64,000 nucleotides of DNA from positions 69,350 through 133,349 of the forward strand of contig CAWCKT010000004.1 of the NCBI GenBank assembly GCA_963796155.1, read 5' to 3'. The position numbers and the translations under genes were made by a program. This document shows, piece by piece, positions 17,350-25,162 of this stretch. The notes beneath the pieces are model-generated. The model did not search any database and was not told where the DNA came from. It saw only the letters and a list, made by a program, of their open reading frames with translations. Within the stretch, counting starts at the first letter, position 1, and every line of letters begins with the position of its first letter. The stretch comes from AP-15 sp963796155 (lineage in GTDB: Bacteria; Pseudomonadota; Alphaproteobacteria; ATCC43930; CGMCC-115725).

Positions 17350-18972
17350 TTACCCCTCCGCCTCCGCTGTGCGGCCCTTGAGCGCGAAGAGACCGCGCGG
17401 CCGGCGCTGGATGAATAGTATGATCGCCACCAGTACGACGATTTTGCCCAGGATCGCCCCGGCGACCGGCTCGAGGAACTTGTTGACGATACCGAGGGAC
17501 AAAGCACCGACCAGGGTTCCCATCAAATTCCCGACCCCGCCGAACACCACGACGAGAAAGCTGTCGACGATGTAGATCGTGCCGAGATTGGGGCTGACAT
17601 TGCCGACCTGGCTCAGCGCCACCCCGGCCATGCCGGCGATTCCCGAACCGAGGCCGAAGGTCAGCGCGTCGACCCGCGCGGTCCGAATGCCCATCACCGA
17701 GGCCATCGGGCGGTTCTGGGTAACGGCGCGCATGTAAAGCCCAAAGCTCGTGCGATAGAGGATCAGCGCGAGCGCTCCCAAAACGAGGAAGCAAAAGACG
17801 ATGATGTAGAGCCGGTTCCAGGTGATCGTGAACCCGCCAATCGGATCGAACCCGCCGGTCATCCAGCTCGGGTTGGAAACCTCCTTGTTGGGCGACCCAA
17901 ATATCGAGCGCACCGCCTGCTGCAGGATCAGGCTGACGCCCCAGGTCGCAAGCAGGGTTTCCAGCGGCCGACCGTAGAGGAAGCGGATCACGCTGCGCTC
18001 CAGCACCACACCGACCGCTCCAGCAAACAGAAATGCCACCGGCACCGCCACCGGGAGGTAGGCGTCGATCCAATCCGCCGGCAGGAATGCGCGGAACAGC
18101 TGCTGGCAGACATAGGCGGTATAGGCACCGAGCATGATCATCTCGCCATGCGCCATGTTGATGACGCCCATGACGCCAAAGGTGATGGCAAGGCCGATCG
18201 CGGCGAGCAGCAGCACGCTGCCGAGGCTGATTCCCTGGAAGAGATTGGCGGCGATGCCGACCAGCCGTAGCCGGTCGCCGATCGAGGCGAGCGCCGCATC
18301 GGCCGCCTTTTGGAGTTCGGGATCGGTATCCGGAGCGGCGCGAAACTCGTCGAGCAGGTTCCTGACTTGCGGGTCGGTCGTGGTGCCGAGCGTTCGTATC
18401 GCTGCGAGCCGCTCCTCCTTGCTGCCCGACATGAGCCGGGCGGCGGCGAGGCTCTGCTGCATCGCCGTGCGTATCTCCGGGTCCCTTTCGGCCGCAATCG
18501 CTTTTTCGAGCAACGCCGCCTCAGCGGCCGAGGGGTGTCTCAGAGCGTCCTGGGCGGCGGTAAGCCGCGCGGCGGGATCGGCGCTGAACAGGGTCAGCGC
18601 GCCGAGCGCACCTTCGATCGCACCGCGCAGGTGATTGTTGACGATGATGCGGTCGAGGCTGTCCGCGTCGGCGCCGGCAAGGTCATCGCCGGTCACCGCG
18701 TCGCGCACTCTCGTCGTTCCGCCATCCGTCAGAGAAATAACGACGCGGCCATCGGCGGTCTTGAGGAGCCGTCCGTCGGTCAGTGCCTGAAGGATCGGAA
18801 CCGCACGCGGGTCGCCCAACGCGCCGAGCGCGACGACCGCTTTTTCCTTGGCCGCGAAGCTGTCGCCGGCAAGGTCCCTGACCAGGGACGCGAAATCATC
18901 GGCCTTCGCCGCCCCCGATACCGCGAGCAAACCAAACAAGATCGCGGCGAATCCTACGAAGCGGACCCTCAC
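17350..18972 (-). CDS. urtB: Urea ABC transporter permease UrtB
   Basis: 540 residues: a signal peptide (FVGFAAILFGLLAVSGAAKA), an extended helical N-terminal region typical of UrtB (about 30-220, HEAT-like, with LGALGDPRAVPILQALTD), then a LivH-type permease (GISLGSVLLLAAIGLAITFG, GVINMAHGEMIMLGAY, VVFGGVGNLMGTLVGA). I chose GTG 18972, which has CGGAG upstream and leaves a compact signal peptide. GTG 18993 is also in frame. Both starts lie inside a REP-like palindrome, which is odd. The gap to urtA is 101 bases. Confidence 0.92.
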   Translation of the reverse strand: MRVRFVGFAAILFGLLAVSGAAKADDFASLVRDLAGDSFAAKEKAVVALGALGDPRAVPILQALTDGRLLKTADGRVVISLTDGGTTRVRDAVTGDDLAGADADSLDRIIVNNHLRGAIEGALGALTLFSADPAARLTAAQDALRHPSAAEAALLEKAIAAERDPEIRTAMQQSLAAARLMSGSKEERLAAIRTLGTTTDPQVRNLLDEFRAAPDTDPELQKAADAALASIGDRLRLVGIAANLFQGISLGSVLLLAAIGLAITFGVMGVINMAHGEMIMLGAYTAYVCQQLFRAFLPADWIDAYLPVAVPVAFLFAGAVGVVLERSVIRFLYGRPLETLLATWGVSLILQQAVRSIFGSPNKEVSNPSWMTGGFDPIGGFTITWNRLYIIVFCFLVLGALALILYRTSFGLYMRAVTQNRPMASVMGIRTARVDALTFGLGSGIAGMAGVALSQVGNVSPNLGTIYIVDSFLVVVFGGVGNLMGTLVGALSLGIVNKFLEPVAGAILGKIVVLVAIILFIQRRPRGLFALKGRTAEAEG

Positions 18973-19017
18973 CCGGTTCGCTCCGCTCAGCACCCTCTCC
19001 CGTAATACGGGAGGGAG
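18964..19017 (-). repeat. REP-like palindromic repeat, copy C, over the urtB start
   Basis: Read on the minus strand: an imperfect palindrome (CTCCCTCCCGTA / TACGGGAGAGGG) then a tail ending GGGTGAGGGTC. The tail matches that of copy A at 27735-27793 at most positions. It encodes the first codons and supplies the likely ribosome binding site of urtB. Confidence 0.75.
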
Positions 19018-19073
19018 GAGATCATGGCCCTAGCGAGGGTAGGTGAGGGCGACACTACCTTCTCCGGATCGGC

Positions 19074-20354
19074 TCAATCCTTGTATTTGGGCTCGGTGCA
19101 ATTGCCGCAGACCCAGGGATAGGTCCAGTCGGCAATTTTGCCCTTGTCCTCGGCAAGATAGGGGCTCCAAGCGTCGGCCTTGATCGCCTCCTTTGTTTGC
19201 CAGACGACATCGAACTGCCCGTCGGGCCGGATCTCGCCGATCATGACCGGCTTGGAGAGGTGATGATTGGTATTCATGATCTCGACAAAGCCGCTCGGCG
19301 CTTTCACCTTTTGGCCGTACATCGCCTGCCGTACCGCGTCGACGTCGGTGGTGCCTGCCTGTCTGACCGCCTGAGTCCACATCTTGAAGCCGATGTAATG
19401 CGCTTCCATCGGGTCGTTGGTCACTCGTTTCGGGTTCTTGATGAAGTCGTGCCATTGCTTGATGAAAGCATCGTTCGTCGGATTCTTGACCAATTCGAAG
19501 TAGTTCCAGGCGGCGAGGTGGCCGACCAAATTCCTCGTGTCGATCCCGGCCAATTCTTCCTCGCCGACGGAAAATGCAACGACTGGGATGTTTTCCGCCT
19601 TGATCCCAGCGTTGGCCAGCTCTTTATAGAACGGAACGTTGGCATCACCGTTGATGGTCGAGACCACTGCCGTCTTCTTGCCTGCAGAGGCAAAGCTCTT
19701 GATCGCTGCGACCTCGGTCTGCCAGTCGGAATACCCAAACGGGGTGTAATTGATCTTGATGTCGTCGGGCGCCACCCCCTTCGACTTGAGAAAAGCCTCG
19801 AGGATCTTGTTGGTGGTACGGGGATAGACGTAATCGGTGCCTTCGAGGACCCAACGCTTGACCGCTCCCCCCTCCTCGCTCATCAGATACTCGACCGCGG
19901 GGATTGCTTGCTGGTTTGGTGCGGCACCGGTGTAGAAGACGTTGTTCGAACTCTCCTCGCCCTCGTATTGGACCGGGTAGTAGAGGAGCCCGTTCAGCTC
20001 CTCGAAGACCGGTAGCACAGATTTGCGCGACACCGAGGTCCAGCAGCCGAACACGGCAGCGACCTTATCCTTTGACAACAGGTCGCGCGCCTTCTCCGCA
20101 AACAGAGGCCAGTTCGAGGCGGGATCGACAACCACTGCTTCGACCTTCTTGCCGAGCAACCCACCCTTCTTGTTGATGTCGTCCACCATCATCAGGATGG
20201 TGTCCTTGAGGGTCGTCTCGCTGATCGCCATCGTTCCCGACAGCGAATGCAGGACCCCGATCTTGATCGTTCCCTGGGTTTGGGCGACGGCGGCACTCGC
20301 CGCGCCCGCGATCAGGGCCGCGGCGAGCGCCGCTAGCCAAATCCTGTTCCGCAC
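19074..20354 (-). CDS. urtA: Urea ABC transporter substrate-binding protein UrtA
   Basis: 426 residues from GTG 20354, preceded by GGGGAG. A signal peptide (IWLAALAAALIAGAASAAVA) precedes a periplasmic binding protein type 1 fold: IKIGVLHSLSGTMAISE, GLLGKKVEAVVVDPASNWPLFAEKA, GCWTSVSRKSVLPVFEE and YPVQYEGEESSNNVFYTGA are strongly UrtA-like. It captures urea or short amides. First gene of urtABCDE; a sigma-54-type promoter lies about 63-79 bases upstream of the start. Confidence 0.96.
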   Translation of the reverse strand: MRNRIWLAALAAALIAGAASAAVAQTQGTIKIGVLHSLSGTMAISETTLKDTILMMVDDINKKGGLLGKKVEAVVVDPASNWPLFAEKARDLLSKDKVAAVFGCWTSVSRKSVLPVFEELNGLLYYPVQYEGEESSNNVFYTGAAPNQQAIPAVEYLMSEEGGAVKRWVLEGTDYVYPRTTNKILEAFLKSKGVAPDDIKINYTPFGYSDWQTEVAAIKSFASAGKKTAVVSTINGDANVPFYKELANAGIKAENIPVVAFSVGEEELAGIDTRNLVGHLAAWNYFELVKNPTNDAFIKQWHDFIKNPKRVTNDPMEAHYIGFKMWTQAVRQAGTTDVDAVRQAMYGQKVKAPSGFVEIMNTNHHLSKPVMIGEIRPDGQFDVVWQTKEAIKADAWSPYLAEDKGKIADWTYPWVCGNCTEPKYKD

Positions 20355-20416
20355 CCTGATGTCTCCCCTTTTGAACGTGCCCTTGTGCGGCTCTACCGGC
20401 CAGCATCGAAGGCCGG

Positions 20417-20433
20417 AGCAAGATCGAGGCCAA
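20417..20433 (-). promoter_or_regulatory. Putative sigma-54 (-24/-12) promoter of the urt operon
   Basis: On the minus strand TTGGCCTCGATCTTGCT has the invariant GG and GC ten bases apart and matches the TTGGC and TTGCT ends of the consensus. Transcription would begin near 20406, about 50 bases before the urtA start. Nitrogen control of urea uptake through NtrC would make sense. No NtrC site was proved. Confidence 0.5.
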
Positions 20434-20574
20434 ACCACGCCAAGCGGTGGTTCGACTTGAAATCGGCATTAAGAGGGAAAGTCTGCCCAAACTATAGGCA
20501 GATGCCTGCTCTCCATATCGCCAACCTCGCGATAGCCCGCCGCCGCCACCCAGCGACAAATCCCCCGATCGGGG

Positions 20575-21348
20575 TCAATTGCCGAAGCGGCGGTGACGCT
20601 GCTGGAAGGAGCGGATCGCGCGCAGGAAATCGATCTTACGGAAGGCCGGCCACAGAACGTCGGTGAAATAGAACTCGCAATGGGCGCTCTGCCACAACAG
20701 GAACCCGGACAGGCGGATTTCCCCGCTCGTACGGATGATCAGGTCGGGATCGGGTAGGCCGGCAGTGTAGAGATGCTTGGCGATCGCCTCCGGGGTGACG
20801 CCTTCGACCGCTTCGGCCAAGGTCGCGTCGTCATCGGCCATGCCGTTGAGCAGGGCGCGAACGGCGTCAGCGATCTCCTGCCGACCGCCATAGGCGACGG
20901 CGATGTTCAGCTCCAGCGCGTCATAGTCGGCGGTCGCGCGTTCGGCCGAAGCAATCGCGGCGAGGACGGGCTCGGGCAGCATCGCGCGGCAGCCGATGGC
21001 GCGCACCCGCACGCGTCGACGATGGATCGCGGGGTCACAGGCCAGCGCCTTCAGCTTGGCCTCGACCGACGCCAGGATTCCCGAGACTTCCGCCGCAGGC
21101 CGGCGGAAGTTGTCGGTCGAGAAGACCCACAACGTCACGGTCGGAATGCCGAGGTCGACGCACCAGTCGAGGACCTCGTCCAGCTTGTTGGCACCGAGAT
21201 CGTAGAGCTCGCGCGGCTCGGTGATCCCGCGCGAGCGTCCGTGGCGACGATTGCCGTCGAGGATGATGCCAACGTGGCGCGGCGTCGGCCGCGTCCTGAC
21301 CTCGCGGGTCAGCCGCCGGGTATAGAGGAAATAAAGCAGGCGGAACAT
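20575..21348 (-). CDS. cis-Prenyltransferase (isoprenyl diphosphate synthase, UppS family)
   Basis: 257 residues from ATG 21348. The first conserved block reads HVGIILDGNRRHGRSRG, with the catalytic Asp of DGN; later blocks are TLWVFSTDNFRRP, LNIAVAYGGRQEI and the C-terminal PDPDLIIRTSGEIRLSGFLLWQSAHCEFYFTD region, with the R-T-S-G-E-R-like metal and diphosphate site. It condenses isopentenyl diphosphate onto an allylic primer. DGNRRH rather than DGNGRWA, and the lack of cdsA/dxr neighbours, suggest it is not the housekeeping uppS but a paralogue of unknown chain length. Confidence 0.88.
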   Translation of the reverse strand: MFRLLYFLYTRRLTREVRTRPTPRHVGIILDGNRRHGRSRGITEPRELYDLGANKLDEVLDWCVDLGIPTVTLWVFSTDNFRRPAAEVSGILASVEAKLKALACDPAIHRRRVRVRAIGCRAMLPEPVLAAIASAERATADYDALELNIAVAYGGRQEIADAVRALLNGMADDDATLAEAVEGVTPEAIAKHLYTAGLPDPDLIIRTSGEIRLSGFLLWQSAHCEFYFTDVLWPAFRKIDFLRAIRSFQQRHRRFGN

Positions 21349-21508
21349 CGGCGCCAACGGAGCTTCCCCCCAAAGCGCCAGATTACGGGCAGAGCCGTCA
21401 CCCCCGCGTCCCGGGCGCCGGAAGGTCAATACGCTAAAAATATGGCGGGTCGATGACCAAGCTATTAATGCGAACCTGTGCGGTGGCTCTTCTTTGCAGT
21501 GACCGGGC

Positions 21509-22006
21509 TCAGCGGTGGTGACGGGCGGTTTGCGGCTGGTAACGCAGGCTGATCGATCCGATGCCGGCCGCGACGTTGAGCCCTGTATTGCCTTCGACGC
21601 TGACCGGCTGCAACGAGACCGTGCGGTTGGAGCCGCCGACCAGCACATTGGCGCCGGCCCCGACCCCGACTGTGGCGCTGCCGGTGGCGCCGACGTAATT
21701 GCCGGTCAGAGCGCCGGGCGCCAGATTGGCGGTCGGCGCGAATACCGCCCAGACCAGAACCCCGCCTTGCGTATAGCCGATATCGACGCCGAATTTGTTA
21801 ATGGTGCCGGCATAATACTCGGCTCGACCGGGCGGCGGCGCAAAGGTGCAGCGGAGAGCCTTCGACGAGCCGAAGACAAATCCCCAACCACTGGCGACAT
21901 TGCAGGTCAGCGTGCCGACCCGCACGCCGCCTTGCGCTTGTGCCGCGGTCGAAAAGCCCCCCGCCAGACTGACCAAAACGATCGCCAAACCAAGTTTTTT
22001 AAGCAT
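21509..22006 (-). CDS. Secreted DUF992 protein
   Basis: 165 residues. A clear signal peptide (LGLAIVLVSLAGGFSTAAQA) is followed by VRVGTLTCNVASGWGFVFGSSKALRCTF and YYAGTINKFGVDIGYTQGGVLVWAVFAPT, the DUF992 pattern with two conserved cysteines that could form a disulfide. The rest is glycine-rich and beta-structured. Function is unknown; the family is mostly alphaproteobacterial and often multicopy. Confidence 0.85.
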   Translation of the reverse strand: MLKKLGLAIVLVSLAGGFSTAAQAQGGVRVGTLTCNVASGWGFVFGSSKALRCTFAPPPGRAEYYAGTINKFGVDIGYTQGGVLVWAVFAPTANLAPGALTGNYVGATGSATVGVGAGANVLVGGSNRTVSLQPVSVEGNTGLNVAAGIGSISLRYQPQTARHHR

Positions 22007-22040
22007 CTCATCATGCTCCGATTTGCATTTGCAATTCTTG

Positions 22041-23036
22041 TCAACCGATCCCGCAACCGCAATCGATATGGAAGATCCGGGCGGCGGTCTCGCTGAGGAT
22101 GGCCTGCCGTTCGACGACGGTCAGCGGGGTCTCGTCGACGATCTGTATAGGCTTGGGGTCGCCGATCGGAAAGGGATAGTCGGAGCCCAGGACCACCTTA
22201 TCTGCGCCGGCCACGTCGCAGAGAAAACGCAATGCCCTCGGCTCGAACACAACCGTGTCAAAATAGCGCCGCCGAAAGCCGTCGAGCGGATCGGGATAGT
22301 CGGCATGGATCGCCCGGTTGCGGCGAAGCCGGCCGAGCGCGTAGGGTAACGCGCCGCCGCCGTGTGAGACGACGAGGGTGACACCTGGAAACCGCGTGAG
22401 GTGACCTGAGAAGAGCAGCCGCGCCATCGCGATTGTTGTATCGGTCAGACGGCCGACTGCGTTCAAGAGATCATACCCGGTGAGCCGGTCGTCGCCGCAG
22501 ATGTACATCGGATGCAGAAAGATCGTCACACGCCGCGCCGAGGCGATCTCCCAGAACGGATCGAGCCGAGCGTCATCGAGATTGCCGCCCATCCCCTTGG
22601 GCTGGGTCCCGATCATGATGCCCTTAAAGCCCGCATCGAGCGCTTCCTCGAGTACCTGCGCGGCGAGCGCGCCGTCCCGCAACGGCACGGTGGCGAGCGG
22701 CGTCAGCGCGGTCAACGCCGCGGCGTCGTTCGCGAGGTGCTCGTTGAAGCAGCGCGCCCAGTCGGCGCCTTCCTCACCCGGCAGCTCGTAGCCATAGACA
22801 TCCGTCCAGCCGCCCACCACCTGATGGTCGATACCCGCACTCCTCAGCCATTCGCGGCGTTGGTCCAGATCGCGCAACCGCGGCGCGATCGGCCGCGTCG
22901 GCGCTTCGCCGGCAAACGCCATCCTTACGGTGCCGGCTTCCGCGAGCAGCCGCACCGAAGGAAACATTCGCCGCTCGGTGCGCAAGGTCTCGATCAGACT
23001 GTCCGGCACGACATGGGCGTGGGTGTCGATGATCAC
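22041..23036 (-). CDS. Amidohydrolase-2 family protein (ACMSD-like decarboxylase or hydrolase)
   Basis: 331 residues. The metal site of the family is visible: DTHAH at 4-8 (HxH), FLHPM (third His), VSHGGGALPYALGRL and GSDYPFP with the terminal Asp. Relatives decarboxylate or hydrolyse ring-derived acids. It is divergent, by 103 bases, from the flavin monooxygenase operon, so it probably works on the same compound. The exact substrate cannot be read from the sequence. Confidence 0.85.
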   Translation of the reverse strand: MIIDTHAHVVPDSLIETLRTERRMFPSVRLLAEAGTVRMAFAGEAPTRPIAPRLRDLDQRREWLRSAGIDHQVVGGWTDVYGYELPGEEGADWARCFNEHLANDAAALTALTPLATVPLRDGALAAQVLEEALDAGFKGIMIGTQPKGMGGNLDDARLDPFWEIASARRVTIFLHPMYICGDDRLTGYDLLNAVGRLTDTTIAMARLLFSGHLTRFPGVTLVVSHGGGALPYALGRLRRNRAIHADYPDPLDGFRRRYFDTVVFEPRALRFLCDVAGADKVVLGSDYPFPIGDPKPIQIVDETPLTVVERQAILSETAARIFHIDCGCGIG

Positions 23037-23139
23037 TGCCGTTCTCCACGGGATCGAGAGACGATGTGGATAGGATCTCGCCGAGCTGCGGCGCGACGAG
23101 TAGACTAGGATAGGCTGGCTTATCGGAAAGAGGATCGCA

Positions 23140-24339
23140 ATGCCGCAGGCGAAGATCGATCAGCAGGCGCCGCCGCGCTTCGACGAGCTCTTGGCGCGCG
23201 CCGAGGCGCTGATCCCGGTGCTCCGCGAGCGTGCCCCTCGGGCGGAACAGCTGCGCCGCTTGCCGGACGAGACGATTGCCGATCTGCATTCGAGCGGCCT
23301 CTTCCGGATCCTGCAACCGGCGCGCGTCGGCGGCAGCGAGTTGCCTTTTCGCGCGTTGTTCGAGCTGACTGCGGTGATCGGCCAGGGCTGCGGCTCGACC
23401 GCCTGGGTGCTGGCCAACCTGGCTGCTCATCATTGGCTGCTCGGCATGTGGCACCCCGAGGCGCAGCATGAAATCTGGGGCGAAGCGCCCGACAGCCTGA
23501 TCAGCTCGGCCTTGATTTTCGCGCGCGGCCGCGCGCGGCGCGTGGAGGGGGGTTATCGGCTCAGCGGCCGCTGGCCGTTTTCGAGCGGCATCGATGCCTC
23601 GGCCTGGAACATGTTCGGTGCCGTCGTCAGCGACGAGGAGACCGGGCAGAGCGAGCACCGCATGCTCCTGCTGCCGGCGAGCGATTACACGATCATCGAC
23701 ACCTGGGAGGTGATCGGCCTCGCCGGCACGGGCAGTAAGGACGTCGAGGTTGCCGACGTGTTTGTTCCCGCCTACCGGACCCTCGCCACCGAACGGATCA
23801 AGGGCGGCCCCAATCGAGGCAGCGAACTCAATCCCGGGACGCTGTACAAGCTGCCGGCCGTCAGCCTGTTCGCCTACGCCATCGCCGGCGTCTCGCTCGG
23901 CATCGCCCGCGGCGCGATCCGGCATTTCGCCGAGACGACCCGCAGCAGGCTCAGCGCCTATACCGGCAAGAACCTTGCCGATTTCACCAATATCCAGGTT
24001 CATCTCGCGGAGGCGGCGGCGCTGGCCGATGCGGCGGAGGCGATCGCACTGCGCGATTGCGACGAGGCAATGCGGATCACCGAGGCGGGGGTCGTGCCGA
24101 GCATCGAGCAGCGGGCGCGGTACCGGCGCGACGGCGCCTTTGCCGCCACACTCTGCACCAAGGCGGTCGACCTCCTCTTCGCCGCAACCGGCGGCGGCGC
24201 GATCTATCACAGGAACCCGATCCAGCGCGCCTTTCGCGACGTCCATGCGGCCAATGCCCATTACCATCTGAACTGGGACGTCAACGGCGCGATTTACGGC
24301 AGGGTGGCGCTTGGGCTGCCGCCCGACGCGCCGCTCTAA
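23140..24339 (+). CDS. Oxygenase component of a two-component flavin monooxygenase (acyl-CoA dehydrogenase fold)
   Basis: 399 residues. The acyl-CoA-dehydrogenase-like fold shows LPDETIADLHSSGLFRILQPARVGG, GCGSTAWVLANLAAHHWLLG, GGYRLSGRWPFSSGID and the C-terminal YHRNPIQRAFRDVHAANAHYHLNWD. There is no catalytic glutamate of true dehydrogenases, and this arrangement is that of group D monooxygenases such as HsaA and 4-hydroxyphenylacetate hydroxylase. It would hydroxylate an aromatic or N-heterocyclic ring with reduced flavin supplied by the next gene, 11 bases downstream. Confidence 0.87.
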   Translation: MPQAKIDQQAPPRFDELLARAEALIPVLRERAPRAEQLRRLPDETIADLHSSGLFRILQPARVGGSELPFRALFELTAVIGQGCGSTAWVLANLAAHHWLLGMWHPEAQHEIWGEAPDSLISSALIFARGRARRVEGGYRLSGRWPFSSGIDASAWNMFGAVVSDEETGQSEHRMLLLPASDYTIIDTWEVIGLAGTGSKDVEVADVFVPAYRTLATERIKGGPNRGSELNPGTLYKLPAVSLFAYAIAGVSLGIARGAIRHFAETTRSRLSAYTGKNLADFTNIQVHLAEAAALADAAEAIALRDCDEAMRITEAGVVPSIEQRARYRRDGAFAATLCTKAVDLLFAATGGGAIYHRNPIQRAFRDVHAANAHYHLNWDVNGAIYGRVALGLPPDAPL

Positions 24340-24350
24340 GGGCGTCGGCC

Positions 24351-24893
24351 GTGGAAGACGATTTTTCCGGCAGCCATGCCGCACCGGTGCGGAGCACCGC
24401 GGGCGAGGACTTCGACTCGCGCGATTTCCGCAACGCGCTCGGCACTTTTGCGACCGGCGTGACGATCGTCACGGCGCGCAGCGCCTCGGGCGGGCTCTAC
24501 GGGATGACCGCCAACTCCTTCACCTCGGTGTCGCTGACACCGCCACTGGTGCTGTGGAGCGCCTCGCTCTACGCGCAGAGCTTGCCGGCATTCCAGGAGG
24601 GCTCGCATTTTGTCGTCAACGTGCTGGCCTACGATCAGATCGAGCTGTCGAACAAATTCGCCCGCACGCACGAGAACAAATTCGCCGAAATCGACCACAT
24701 GATCCCCGAATGCGGCGCGCCCGTGCTGATCGGTGCCGCCGCGCATTTCGAGTGCCGTAACGAATATCGGCATTACGGCGGCGACCACATTATTTTCATC
24801 GGGTGCGTCGAGCGCTACGCCTATACCAACAAGCCCACTCTACTGTTCTGCCGCGGCAAATACATGCGCGGCGAGCCGCTGCTCCCGCCCTGA
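24351..24893 (+). CDS. Flavin reductase component (HpaC/RutF-like)
   Basis: 180 residues from GTG 24351. FRNALGTFATGVTIVTA, GMTANSFTSVSLTPPLVLWS and FVVNVLAYDQIELSNKFA are the flavin reductase-like domain. It uses NAD(P)H to reduce FMN or FAD for the monooxygenase encoded just upstream. Start chosen as the first codon after the upstream stop; a longer frame overlapping the oxygenase gene is a shadow. Confidence 0.9.
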   Translation: MEDDFSGSHAAPVRSTAGEDFDSRDFRNALGTFATGVTIVTARSASGGLYGMTANSFTSVSLTPPLVLWSASLYAQSLPAFQEGSHFVVNVLAYDQIELSNKFARTHENKFAEIDHMIPECGAPVLIGAAAHFECRNEYRHYGGDHIIFIGCVERYAYTNKPTLLFCRGKYMRGEPLLPP

Positions 24894-25020
24894 CGCGGTG
24901 CCGGCGTGGCGGAGGACCAATCGCAGGAGTTGCGATCGGCATAGTACTATTGCATGAGATGTATTTTACGATTTTTGATCGGTCCATATAACGATGACAG
25001 ATGCTTACAGATTGTAAAAG

Positions 25021-25036
25021 TGTCATAAAAATGACA
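25021..25036. promoter_or_regulatory. Inverted repeat TGTCAT-N4-ATGACA in an AT-rich promoter region
   Basis: The 270-base gap before the secreted propeller gene is far more AT-rich than its surroundings. It holds this perfect 6-bp inverted repeat and a second ATGACAG at 24994-25000. It looks like the operator region for the downstream gene. Confidence 0.4.
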
Positions 25037-25162
25037 GCAAACTAAAATTCGTCAAAAAGTCGTCAGAAATGTGTTGACGCATGGTAGCTCCATGATGTTC
25101 TTCTACGCGGGGCAGTGGCTCAACTCGCTCCGATCGGAAACTAATCGCATGGGGAGGAAAAT

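Noticed and set aside
22774..24384. 536-codon open frame on the minus strand across the monooxygenase gene
   Set aside because: Overlaps the well-supported oxygenase gene and only joins the amidohydrolase frame region by chance; no recognisable domain.
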